From: Lactobacillus acidophilus
GTDB lineage: Bacteria > Bacillota > Bacilli > Lactobacillales > Lactobacillaceae
Assembly (NCBI RefSeq): GCF_034298135.1
Contig: NZ_CP139575.1
Coordinates: 1,426,001-1,490,000 of the forward strand
Length of the DNA stretch: 64,000 bases
Direction: 5' to 3'
The position numbers and the translations under genes were made by a program. Positions 55,985-64,000 of the stretch are shown here, piece by piece. The notes under the pieces are model-generated. The model saw only the letters and a program-made list of their open reading frames with translations, was not told the DNA's origin and did not search any database. Within the stretch, counting starts at the first letter, position 1, and the number at the start of each line of letters is the position of its first letter.

Positions 55985-56737
55985 TTATTTCAAAGGATGT
56001 CTACTATTATAAGCTTGGTAAAGCAAAACGCCAGTTGCAACACTTGCGTTTAATGATTGAACATGACCAATCATTGGCAAAGTAATTGTTTGATCCATTT
56101 GCTTCTTCAAAAGCGGTGCAATCCCCTTACCTTCGTTACCTATAACCAAAACAGTCTTGCCCTTAGCGTTCCATTCACGATAATCTACTCCTGCCATATC
56201 GGTACCAAAGAACCAATATCCACGTTTCTTTAATTCCTTGGTAGTTTGAACCAAATTATTAACACGGGCCACCGGAACATAGTCAATCGCACCAGTTGAT
56301 GTTTTAGCTACCACAGAAGTTAACCCCGTTGCATGACGCTTAGGAATAATGACCCCATCAACACCTGTAGCATCTGCCGTACGTAAAATTGAGCCTAAAT
56401 TATGCGGATCTTCAATTGAGTCAAGCATCAACAAAAATGGCTCTTTTCCATCTTCATCAAACTTATCTAGCATCTTTCCTAAATCTGCATAATCAAAACT
56501 TGATATTGCTAAAACTAAGCCTTGGTGATTACCACCATCAACTAAACGATCAAGTTTATTCTTAGGTACACTTTGAACCACTAATCGCTTTTTCTTGCTC
56601 AAAGCATAAACTTGATTAGCGAAATCTTCTTGAATACCATGTTGTAAAAATACTTTATTAATTTTATCGGCATTTTGTGTTTTTAAATAATCTAGTCCAG
56701 CATGGCGACCAAATACGAAATCTTTATTTGAAGTCAT
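55985..56737 (-). CDS. rlmB: 23S rRNA (guanosine-2'-O-)-methyltransferase RlmB
   Basis: A 250-residue SPOUT methyltransferase: N-terminal substrate domain ([12 protein letters not shown]), then the knotted C-terminal domain with [31 protein letters not shown], and [15 protein letters not shown]. It targets Gm2251. It overlaps mrnC by 14 bases. Confidence 0.95.
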   Translation of the reverse strand: MTSNKDFVFGRHAGLDYLKTQNADKINKVFLQHGIQEDFANQVYALSKKKRLVVQSVPKNKLDRLVDGGNHQGLVLAISSFDYADLGKMLDKFDEDGKEPFLLMLDSIEDPHNLGSILRTADATGVDGVIIPKRHATGLTSVVAKTSTGAIDYVPVARVNNLVQTTKELKKRGYWFFGTDMAGVDYREWNAKGKTVLVIGNEGKGIAPLLKKQMDQTITLPMIGHVQSLNASVATGVLLYQAYNSRHPLK

Positions 56738-57167
56738 AATCTTTTAATCCATCCTCTTCTACAGTCTCAATGCACCAATCAGCAAGTTCTTGAATACGAT
56801 CATTTTTATTCAATAAATCTAGATAACCAATCATGGCTTCAAAACCAGTTGATAATTGATAAGTTTTTAAACTAGTATTTTTGGCTTTAGTATGACTTTT
56901 AGCATTACGACCACGACGAAAAGCAGCTAATTCAGCTTCAGTCAATTTTTCTTCGTCCTGCATTTTAGTAATCAATGCAGCTTGAGCTTTAGCGGAAACG
57001 TAATGAGTTGCTTCACGTTGTAAAACTTGAGGCTTCACAATACCGCCCTTTACTAAGTGACGACGAATAATTACTTCATAAACTGCATCCCCTAAATAAG
57101 CCAAAGTCTGCCCATTTAAAGTATCAGGATCTACATCTTTTTCAATTAACTTCTTAGTTTTAATCAC
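56724..57167 (-). CDS. mrnC: Mini-ribonuclease 3
   Basis: A 147-residue RNase III-like protein without the dsRNA-binding domain. [18 protein letters not shown] is the catalytic segment (Asp, Glu) and [15 protein letters not shown] matches the family. It processes 23S rRNA. It overlaps cysS by 8 bases. Confidence 0.94.
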
Positions 57168-58593
57168 GTGTCCACCTTGTCCCTTGCGGGGTATCTTGAA
57201 TAGTAATGCCCATTTCTTTTAATTGATCACGAATTTGGTCACTAGTTGCCCAATCCTTATTGTTACGTGCTTCATCACGCTTACTTACCAGTTCTTCAAT
57301 CTCTTCATCATTTGAACCAGTAGTTTGCGCACATAGCTTTTTGATATCCACACCAAATACTAAAAGCCAAGCGGCTAATTTTTCTTCAAATAGCTTTAAA
57401 GCATCCTTATCTACATTATCGCTATTTGCATTTGCATTAACGACTGGCAATAAATCATAAATTGATGTTAAAGCATTTTGAACATTAAAATCGTCATCCA
57501 TTGCTGCGACGAATTTTTCTTCAGTTTCATTAATCGCCTTAACAAGATCTTCCGAAGTCTTAGTTGGTGTATCATCAGCAATACGATAATTAATATTGGT
57601 CAAAGTATTCTTGAATCTATCTAAAATAGTTGCAGCTTGCTTTAAATTTTCTTCAGAATAGTTAATTTGACGACGATATTGTACACTAGCCATAAAGAAG
57701 CGTAATACTTGAGGATCGATTTTCCTTAAAATATCATGCACAGTTACAAAATTATGCAAAGATTTAGACATCTTTTCCTGATCTTTGCCCACTGTTACAA
57801 AGCCATTATGCATCCAGTAATTAACAAATTTTTGATCTGTTTTAGCTTCACTTTGAGCAATTTCATTTTCATGGTGTGGGAATTCCAAATCTTGACCACC
57901 ACCATGAATATCAATTGTGTTGCCCAAATACTTAGTGCTCATAACTGAACATTCAATGTGCCAGCCTGGACGTCCCTTGCCCCAAGGAGAATCCCAAGCA
58001 ATTTCATCAGGTCCTTTTTGCGCTTTCCAAAGAGCAAAATCAATAGGATCTTCCTTACGATTTTGTTCTTCATCGTTAATATGCTCTGAAGCTCCTTCTT
58101 CAAGCTGTTCAATATTTTGATCACTAAGTTCACCATAATGTTGAAACTTCTTAGCGCGATAATAAACATCACCGTCTACTTCATAAGCATAGCCTTTATC
58201 AATTAATACCTTAACAAAATTGATAATATCTTTAATTTCATGAGTTGCTCGAGGATGAAGTGTTGCAGGTTCAATATTTAAAGCTGTTGTATCCTCTAAA
58301 AAGGCATTAATAAATTTCTCAGCAAGCTCAGGTACAGTGATTTTTTCAGCGCGAGCTTCATTGATCATCTTATCATCAACATCCGTAAAATTAGATACAT
58401 ATTTTACTTGATAGCCCTTATATTCAAAATAACGTCTAATAGTATCAAAGGCAATTGAACTACGAGCATTACCGATGTGAATATAGTTATACACCGTTGG
58501 TCCACACACATACATGCTGATTTGTCCTGGAACCAATGGTTTAAATTCTTCTTTTTTACGCGTCAGTGTATTATAAATTCTCACGGCTAACAC
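57160..58593 (-). CDS. cysS: Cysteinyl-tRNA synthetase
   Basis: A 477-residue class I synthetase. [19 protein letters not shown] has the zinc cysteine and [13 protein letters not shown] is the KMSKS loop; a C-terminal domain ends QGTRWTRD. No T-box leader was seen upstream. It heads the cysS-mrnC-rlmB run. Confidence 0.97.
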
Positions 58594-58640
58594 TTATCCC
58601 TTCTATGAAAATAGCTATTTTTTATTTTAGCAGAAAGAAA

Positions 58641-58668
58641 AAGAAGTTGCAGTTATCTGCAGCTTCTT
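58641..58668 (-). terminator. Terminator after gltX
   Basis: AAGAAGTTGCAG and CTGCAGCTTCTT form a 12-bp stem with one mismatch and a 4-base loop. Confidence 0.75.
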
Positions 58669-58690
58669 CTTTTAATTATTCTTTTTTAAA

Positions 58691-60190
58691 TTAAAGATTG
58701 TTATCGCTCATTTGCTTCAAAGTCAAATCAATGTGTTTTACAACACGATCCTTACCCAAAAGTTCCATGGCTTCACCGATACCAGGTCCTACCATTGAAC
58801 GAGTAGTAGCAATTCTTACTGGCATAAATAATTTTCTACCCTTTATACCAGTTGCCTTACGAGTTGCTTGAATAGCACCCATAATTTGAACTGCAGTAAA
58901 TCTTGGAATAAGGTCTAATTGCTTCTTAAATTCTTCAATTACTGCACGACCATCATCATTCTTGATTTCTTCGATTTCTTCATCAGAAAGTTCCTTAGCA
59001 TCTTCGAAGAAAATCTTAGCCATATCAACAATTTGCTTAGTGTAAGACATTTGAACGGCGTAAATGTTTACAAGTTGACGAATCCATTCCATTTTTTCTG
59101 GTGTTGGGTGTTCATCAACCAAGCCAGCTTCTTGTAAATTGTTCAATGACAAGTCAAGCAAAGTATCACGATCTGCCTTCTTGATATATTGGTTGTTAAT
59201 CCATTCAAGCTTCTTTTGGTCAAAAGCAGCAGGTGACTTAGATAAACGTGCTGGATCAAATTGCTTAATGAATTCACGCTTAGTGAAGATTTCATTTTCA
59301 CCCTTTGGTGACCAACCAAGAAGTGTAATGAAGTTGAACATTGCATCTGGTAAGTAACCAAGATCACGATATTGTTCAATAAATTGAAGAACAGATTCAT
59401 CACGCTTAGAAAGCTTCTTACCAGTTTCTGAGTTAATGATCAAAGTCATGTGACCAAACTTAGGTGGTTCCCAACCAAGTGCTTCATAAACTACTAATTG
59501 CTTAGGAGTATTTGAAACGTGATCGTCACCACGAAGAACATGAGTAATCTTCATTAAGTGATCATCAACTACAACTGCGAAGTTATAAGTTGGCATACCA
59601 TCACGCTTTTGAATAACGAAGTCACCACCAATGGTATCTGATTCAAATTCAAGATGACCTTTAACAATATCATCCCATGAATACGTTTCCATTTCTGGAA
59701 TATGAATACGTACAACTGGCTTTAAGCCCTTAGCCTTAGCCTCTTCTTGAGCTTGCTTAATTTCATCAGCAGTCATACCTTCATATTCGTAAGTGTAGTG
59801 AGGAGCAACACCCATAGCACGTTGTTCTTCACGTTGCTCTTCAAGTTCTTCTTCAGTCTTGTATGAGTAGTATGCTTTACCTTCTTCAAGTAATTGATCA
59901 ATATACTTTTGGTAAATGTCTTTTCTTTCTGATTGGCGATATGGACCGTAGTCTCCACCTTTATCTGGACCTTCATCCCAGTCAATTCCTAACCAGTGAA
60001 GGTTTTCCATTTGAGATTTAGAACCGCCTTTAACATTACGTTTTTGGTCGGTATCTTCGATTCTCAATACCATAGTACCCTTATTATGACGGGCGAATAA
60101 ATAGTTAAAAAGTGCAGTACGTGCGTTACCGATGTGTAAGTGACCGGTTGGACTTGGTGCATATCTTACACGGATTTTTTCTTTAGCCAA
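58691..60190 (-). CDS. gltX: Glutamyl-tRNA synthetase
   Basis: A 499-residue class I synthetase. [27 protein letters not shown] contains [15 protein letters not shown] is the KLSKR loop; the anticodon-binding C terminus is complete. In lactobacilli it also charges tRNA-Gln through the amidotransferase route (known, not shown here). It lies between cysS and radA. Confidence 0.97.
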   Translation of the reverse strand: MAKEKIRVRYAPSPTGHLHIGNARTALFNYLFARHNKGTMVLRIEDTDQKRNVKGGSKSQMENLHWLGIDWDEGPDKGGDYGPYRQSERKDIYQKYIDQLLEEGKAYYSYKTEEELEEQREEQRAMGVAPHYTYEYEGMTADEIKQAQEEAKAKGLKPVVRIHIPEMETYSWDDIVKGHLEFESDTIGGDFVIQKRDGMPTYNFAVVVDDHLMKITHVLRGDDHVSNTPKQLVVYEALGWEPPKFGHMTLIINSETGKKLSKRDESVLQFIEQYRDLGYLPDAMFNFITLLGWSPKGENEIFTKREFIKQFDPARLSKSPAAFDQKKLEWINNQYIKKADRDTLLDLSLNNLQEAGLVDEHPTPEKMEWIRQLVNIYAVQMSYTKQIVDMAKIFFEDAKELSDEEIEEIKNDDGRAVIEEFKKQLDLIPRFTAVQIMGAIQATRKATGIKGRKLFMPVRIATTRSMVGPGIGEAMELLGKDRVVKHIDLTLKQMSDNNL

Positions 60191-60267
60191 AATTCATGCC
60201 TCTTTCAAAATTTAGTAGATTCAAACACTCCTAGTTTACTCGTTATATAGTAAGAATTCAATCTGTG

Positions 60268-61644
60268 CTAATTAAAAACTAATTTTAACGCTTGCGGAAT
60301 GCTTGAAACTGGAATAACTTCTATTCCGTTATTAGTTAATCCTTGATACATATTGTGTTTAGGAATAAAAATTCGCTTAAAACCAACTTTAGCAGCTTCT
60401 TTTACTCTAGCTTCAATTTTATCTACTCTACGGATTTCTCCCGTTAAACCTACTTCACCTACAAAACAATCAGTTGGTGAAATTTCTTTGTCTGTATAAC
60501 TAGATGCAACAGACATTGCAATCGCCAAATCAATCGCAGGCTCATTCAACTTAATCCCACCAGTAGCAGTCAAATATACATCTTGGTTTTGCAACATCAA
60601 ATTACCACGCTTTTCAAGTACTGCCAGTAAAAGAGCAGCCCTATTATAATCAATCCCTGACGTTGTTCTTTTTGCATAACCAAATGCCGTTGGCGTAACC
60701 AAAGCCTGAATTTCTGCCAAAAGCGGGCGTGTTCCTTCCAAAGAAACAACTACTGCTGAACCAGTCGAATTTGGTAATCTTTGATCAAGAAAAATAGCTG
60801 ACGGATTAGTTACTTCTTTTAACCCTTCATTCACCATTTCAAACATGCCAATTTCATTAGCAGCACCAAAACGATTTTTCACAGAATGTAAAATTCTATA
60901 AGTATGGTGCTCATCCCCTTCAAAATATAGAACAGTATCTACCATATGTTCCATAATTTTAGGTCCCGCAATTGCACCCTCTTTAGTTACATGTCCAATT
61001 ACAAAAACAGTAATTGCATCCATTTTTGCGATTTTCATCAATTCACTAGTTACTTCACGAACCTGTGAGGCAGAACCTGTCATAGAATCTAAGCTAGGTT
61101 CATTCATTGTTTGAATTGAATCAATAACTACAAAATCAGGTTTAACATCATTAATTTGTTCACGAATATCATGCATATCACTTTCAGGATATAAAAGCAT
61201 GTTACTCTGTCCGATTCCTAACCGATCAGCTCTTAGCTTAATTTGATTAGCTGATTCTTCTCCGGAAACGTATAATACTTTATGCTTTTCTGCCAAATCA
61301 CTCATAATTTGCAACATTAAAGTTGATTTACCAATTCCAGGATCTCCACCGATTAATACAAGCGATCCAGGTACAATTCCGCCACCTAAAACACGATTTA
61401 ATTCTTCTGATTTAGTAGAAATTCTCTCTTCTTTTTCCGCTTTAATTTTATCTAGCTTTACTGGTTCATTTACGCCAGTTTTTTGGATTAAACGGCTAGC
61501 TGTAGCTTTTGTTGAACGTTTTTGTACTTCTTCAGTTTCTTTTTCAAATTGATTCCATGCTCCACAGTTAGGACATCTACCTAAATAACTAGCAGAAATG
61601 TAACCACAGGAGCGACATTTATATTGAGTTTTTACCCTTGCCAT
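60268..61644 (-). CDS. radA: DNA repair protein RadA
   Basis: A 458-residue RecA-like branch-migration ATPase. N-terminal zinc finger [20 protein letters not shown], Walker [13 protein letters not shown], the RadA motif KNRFGAANE, and a C-terminal Lon-like domain ([15 protein letters not shown]). It overlaps the dut stop by one base. Confidence 0.96.
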   Translation of the reverse strand: MARVKTQYKCRSCGYISASYLGRCPNCGAWNQFEKETEEVQKRSTKATASRLIQKTGVNEPVKLDKIKAEKEERISTKSEELNRVLGGGIVPGSLVLIGGDPGIGKSTLMLQIMSDLAEKHKVLYVSGEESANQIKLRADRLGIGQSNMLLYPESDMHDIREQINDVKPDFVVIDSIQTMNEPSLDSMTGSASQVREVTSELMKIAKMDAITVFVIGHVTKEGAIAGPKIMEHMVDTVLYFEGDEHHTYRILHSVKNRFGAANEIGMFEMVNEGLKEVTNPSAIFLDQRLPNSTGSAVVVSLEGTRPLLAEIQALVTPTAFGYAKRTTSGIDYNRAALLLAVLEKRGNLMLQNQDVYLTATGGIKLNEPAIDLAIAMSVASSYTDKEISPTDCFVGEVGLTGEIRRVDKIEARVKEAAKVGFKRIFIPKHNMYQGLTNNGIEVIPVSSIPQALKLVFN

Positions 61645-62195
61645 TAATCATCCTTCTTTTCGTTTGTTGAACCAAAACCGCTAACCCTTTGTCGACTAAT
61701 TGGATCATCATCATCAGTTTTTAGATATTTAATAAAAATCCCTTGAGCAATACGGTCACCTTTATGAATATGAAGTGGACGAACACCATAATTAAGCACT
61801 TGAACAAATATTTCCCCTTCATTATTAGGATTGTTGTAATAATCAGCATCAATTACACCAATTCCATTTGGTAATGCCAAATTTCTTTTAAAAGTATTTG
61901 ATGAACGGTTAGCTAAAATAAGTACTTCATCTTCGGGCATATATGCTTTAAGTCCTGTTGGCACCAAAATTGGCTTTAATGTTTGATCACACATTTCATA
62001 ATCACGCTCATAAAGCTGATGTCCATTTCTAATTAATCTAAAAATTCGCACAAAATTCAAACGCCAAATACTGGGAATGGTTATATCTTCTGCAGCTTCG
62101 ATATCATAACCAGCACTGGCTAAAGTTTGTCTTCTAGGCAAATTAATATTTTTATCTTGATACTTAGCAACTACTTCAAATCCGCGTGTTTTCAT
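61644..62195 (-). CDS. dut: dUTP diphosphatase
   Basis: A 183-residue trimeric dUTPase. Motifs: [11 protein letters not shown] (I), RSSNTFKRN (II), [17 protein letters not shown] (III), IAQGIF (IV) and [10 protein letters not shown] (V). A roughly 30-residue insert between motifs I and II ([20 protein letters not shown]) makes it longer than many bacterial dUTPases. The ATG at 62195 has GGGGG upstream. Confidence 0.93.
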   Translation of the reverse strand: MKTRGFEVVAKYQDKNINLPRRQTLASAGYDIEAAEDITIPSIWRLNFVRIFRLIRNGHQLYERDYEMCDQTLKPILVPTGLKAYMPEDEVLILANRSSNTFKRNLALPNGIGVIDADYYNNPNNEGEIFVQVLNYGVRPLHIHKGDRIAQGIFIKYLKTDDDDPISRQRVSGFGSTNEKKDD

Positions 62196-62326
62196 TCTGT
62201 TAACCCCCATTTATTCTTTTCTTTTGACAGTTATATATTTTACAATGTTTTTAATTAGGGCAAAACATTAAGCCTCATTATTAATTACGTAAAACATTGC
62301 AATATTTTTTAGAAAAAGGACGTAAA

Positions 62327-62623
62327 ATGACTGACACAAAAAAGTATTTTATTCAAAGAAATGGCAGTGATAAACAAATAACTTCTAGTACTGATATCGA
62401 TTTAATTCAGCGCAAAGACAAAACTGTCTGGGTAATGAACCATATTTTTTTAAATCCTGATGAGCATGATGAACATGAATTAAGTTTATTAATGCAAGAA
62501 GTTATTACCTATGTGAAAAATACTGACTATCCTATCTGGGTACTCGATCCCATTGCCATCAAATATTTTGAAAAGTATCCCGATCTTAAAAATATCTGGT
62601 ATCACAAACCTTACCAAGATTAA
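62327..62623 (+). CDS. Hypothetical protein
   Basis: A 98-residue acidic protein with no membrane segment. It starts at ATG 62327, with AAAGGA upstream; an in-frame TTG 30 bases earlier is not supported. The C-terminal half (EVITYVKNTDYPIWVLDPIAIKYF) somewhat resembles a small acetyltransferase-like fold, but this is weak. It precedes pepC on the same strand. Confidence 0.6.
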   Translation: MTDTKKYFIQRNGSDKQITSSTDIDLIQRKDKTVWVMNHIFLNPDEHDEHELSLLMQEVITYVKNTDYPIWVLDPIAIKYFEKYPDLKNIWYHKPYQD

Positions 62624-62693
62624 ATTTTCGATGATAGACGGACATAATTTTATGTTTTAAAATAATAATTATGATAAAAGGAGGAAAAAATTA

Positions 62694-64000
62694 ATGTCAA
62701 AAGAAATTTCTAAGGATACTATTAATAAATTTGAACAAGATTTAACTAATCACCCAGCTTATAAAGTTGCCAGCCGTGCAGCACAAGAAAATGGCATTTT
62801 TAAAGCAAGTCAAGATTTACAAACTAAAATTGATCTTGATCCAACTTTTTCAATTGAAATTGAAACTGGTAAACCAGCTGACCAAAAGCAATCCGGTCGT
62901 TGCTGGATGTTCAGCGCATTAAATACCATGCGTCACCCACTTCAAAAGAAATTCCAATTGAAGGACTTCGAATTATCTCAAAATTACACCAACTTCTGGG
63001 ATAAATTTGAAAAGTCAAACTGGTTCTTTGAAAATGTTATTGCAACTGCAGATAAGCCACTCGGCGATCGCAAAGTTTCATTCTTGTTTGCCACTCCACA
63101 ACAAGACGGTGGTCAATGGGATATGCTTTGTGGCATTATTGAAAAATACGGTATCGTACCAAAGAGTGTTTACCCAGAAACTGCTAATGCAACTAACTCA
63201 AGTGCATTAAACGACACTTTAAACACCTTGCTTCGTAAAGATGGTCTAGAATTACGTAAATTGGTTAACGATGGTAAGTCAGAAGAAGAAATTCAAACTC
63301 GTAAGGAAGAAATGCTTAACGATGTCTTCCGCGTACTAGCTGTTTCACTTGGCGTTCCACCAAAGAAATTTAACTTCGAATATCGTGACGATGACAAGAA
63401 TTACCATATTGATAAGGACATTACTCCAAAGGAATTCTTTGATAAATATGTTGGTATGGACCTTGAAGACCACATCTCAACTATCAATGCTCCAACTAGT
63501 GACAAGCCATTCCATAAAGTATTCTCAGTTGAATACTTAGGTAATGTTGAAGGTGGTCGTCAAGTTCGTCACTTGAACTTAAAGGTTGATGAAATGAAAG
63601 ACTTAATCATCAAGCAACTAAAGAGCGGCGAAGTTGTATGGTTTGGTTCAAACGTTGTTAAGGACTCAGAAAGAAGAGCTGGTCTTCTTGATACTGACCT
63701 TTACAGACGTGACGAATTATTTGACGTGGACTTTTCAATGTCAAAGGCTGAAAAGCTTGATTCTGGTGAAAGTATGATGGACCATGCTATGGTTATCACT
63801 GGTGTTGATATTGTTGATGGCAAACCAACTAAGTGGAAGATCGAAAACTCATGGGGCGAAAAGCCTGGCTTCAAAGGTTACTTTGTAATGAGCGACAAAT
63901 GGTTTGATTCATTTGTTTACCAAGCTGTTATCAACAAGAAATTCTTGCCAGACGACTTAAAGAAAGCCTACGATGAAGGTGTTAAAGATCCAATCCAATT
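62694..64000 (+). CDS. pepC: Aminopeptidase C (bleomycin hydrolase family), truncated by the window edge
   Basis: The first 435 codons are present and stay open to the end of the window. It is a C1-type cysteine peptidase: GRCWMFSALNTM with the active Cys (about residue 70), MDHAMVITGV with the active His (about residue 363) and IENSWG with the Asn (about residue 384). PepC trims N-terminal residues from peptides in the cytosol, part of the lactobacillus proteolytic system. The ribosome site GGAGG lies before the ATG. Confidence 0.95.
   Translation, partial: MSKEISKDTINKFEQDLTNHPAYKVASRAAQENGIFKASQDLQTKIDLDPTFSIEIETGKPADQKQSGRCWMFSALNTMRHPLQKKFQLKDFELSQNYTNFWDKFEKSNWFFENVIATADKPLGDRKVSFLFATPQQDGGQWDMLCGIIEKYGIVPKSVYPETANATNSSALNDTLNTLLRKDGLELRKLVNDGKSEEEIQTRKEEMLNDVFRVLAVSLGVPPKKFNFEYRDDDKNYHIDKDITPKEFFDKYVGMDLEDHISTINAPTSDKPFHKVFSVEYLGNVEGGRQVRHLNLKVDEMKDLIIKQLKSGEVVWFGSNVVKDSERRAGLLDTDLYRRDELFDVDFSMSKAEKLDSGESMMDHAMVITGVDIVDGKPTKWKIENSWGEKPGFKGYFVMSDKWFDSFVYQAVINKKFLPDDLKKAYDEGVKDPIQ

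Noticed and set aside
57736..58120. Plus-strand ORFs inside cysS
   Set aside because: Antisense shadows of a well-conserved synthetase gene.
58594..58690. Possible T-box leader before cysS
   Set aside because: The gap is under 100 bases and holds the gltX terminator; no T-box sequence is seen.

Overview
The window looks like a chromosomal segment of a low-GC Lactobacillus of the acidophilus/gasseri/johnsonii group. The grounds are AT-rich codon use, frequent TTG and GTG starts, a sucrose PTS divergon, oxalyl-CoA decarboxylase with formyl-CoA transferase, PepC, a Pst operon with two PstB ATPases, and Firmicute-type gene order (yaaJ/tadA-scr-dnaX-yaaK-recR; tmk-yaaQ-holB-yabA-rsmI; cysS-mrnC-rlmB-sigH; rpmG-secE-nusG-rplKA). 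Species assignment is inference. No plasmid, phage or CRISPR structure is visible. The only mobile element seen is one stand-alone TnpB insertion.

Layout: 1-89 is the 5' end of zwf. 196-6797 (minus) is a recombination/repair cluster, yajC-ruvB-ruvA-mutL-mutS, in which mutS carries a one-base poly-A frameshift and MutL lacks the usual Gram-positive endonuclease motifs. 6864-9018 is groEL-groES with two CIRCE operators. 9027-10258 is a LytTR regulator with a LiaF-like membrane protein. 10965-15609 is the sucrose divergon (PTS transporter; hydrolase and LacI repressor). 15657-18395 is rex and a YdiF-type ABC-F gene. 18574-22879 is an oxalate module (oxc, frc, second CoA-transferase). 22928-25325 is a GntR/oxidoreductase/deoC operon with twin palindromic operators. 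25463-27799 is tsaD-rimI-tsaB, followed by a folate-type ECF S component and an acyl-ACP thioesterase. 29133-33453 is the replication/repair housekeeping run (a frameshifted rsmI, yabA, holB, darA, tmk, yaaL, recR, ybaB). A TnpB element (about 33480-34950) splits ybaB from dnaX. SRP RNA, tadA, a small membrane protein, an RsmC-like methylase and an ion channel follow.

39426-40520 is rplL/rplJ with an L10 leader. 41031-47404 holds an AEC carrier and phoU-pstB-pstB-pstA-pstC-pstS. 47508-49828 is rplA, rplK, nusG, secE and rpmG, with an intrinsic terminator between secE and nusG. 49900-55210 is a metabolic/unknown block: a DXS-like enzyme with altered acceptor-site residues, an AraC-GyrI regulator, a gluconokinase-like protein and two unknown genes. 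55309-62195 returns to core order (sigH-like, rlmB, mrnC, cysS, gltX, radA, dut). The window ends inside pepC.

The picture is a conserved housekeeping backbone into which blocks for sugar, oxalate and phosphate use have been placed. The points most worth a second look are the mismatch-repair lesions, the DXS-like enzyme, the CIRCE element that doubles as a terminator, the LytTR/LiaF-like pair and the solo TnpB. No intergenic stretch longer than about 300 bases was found.
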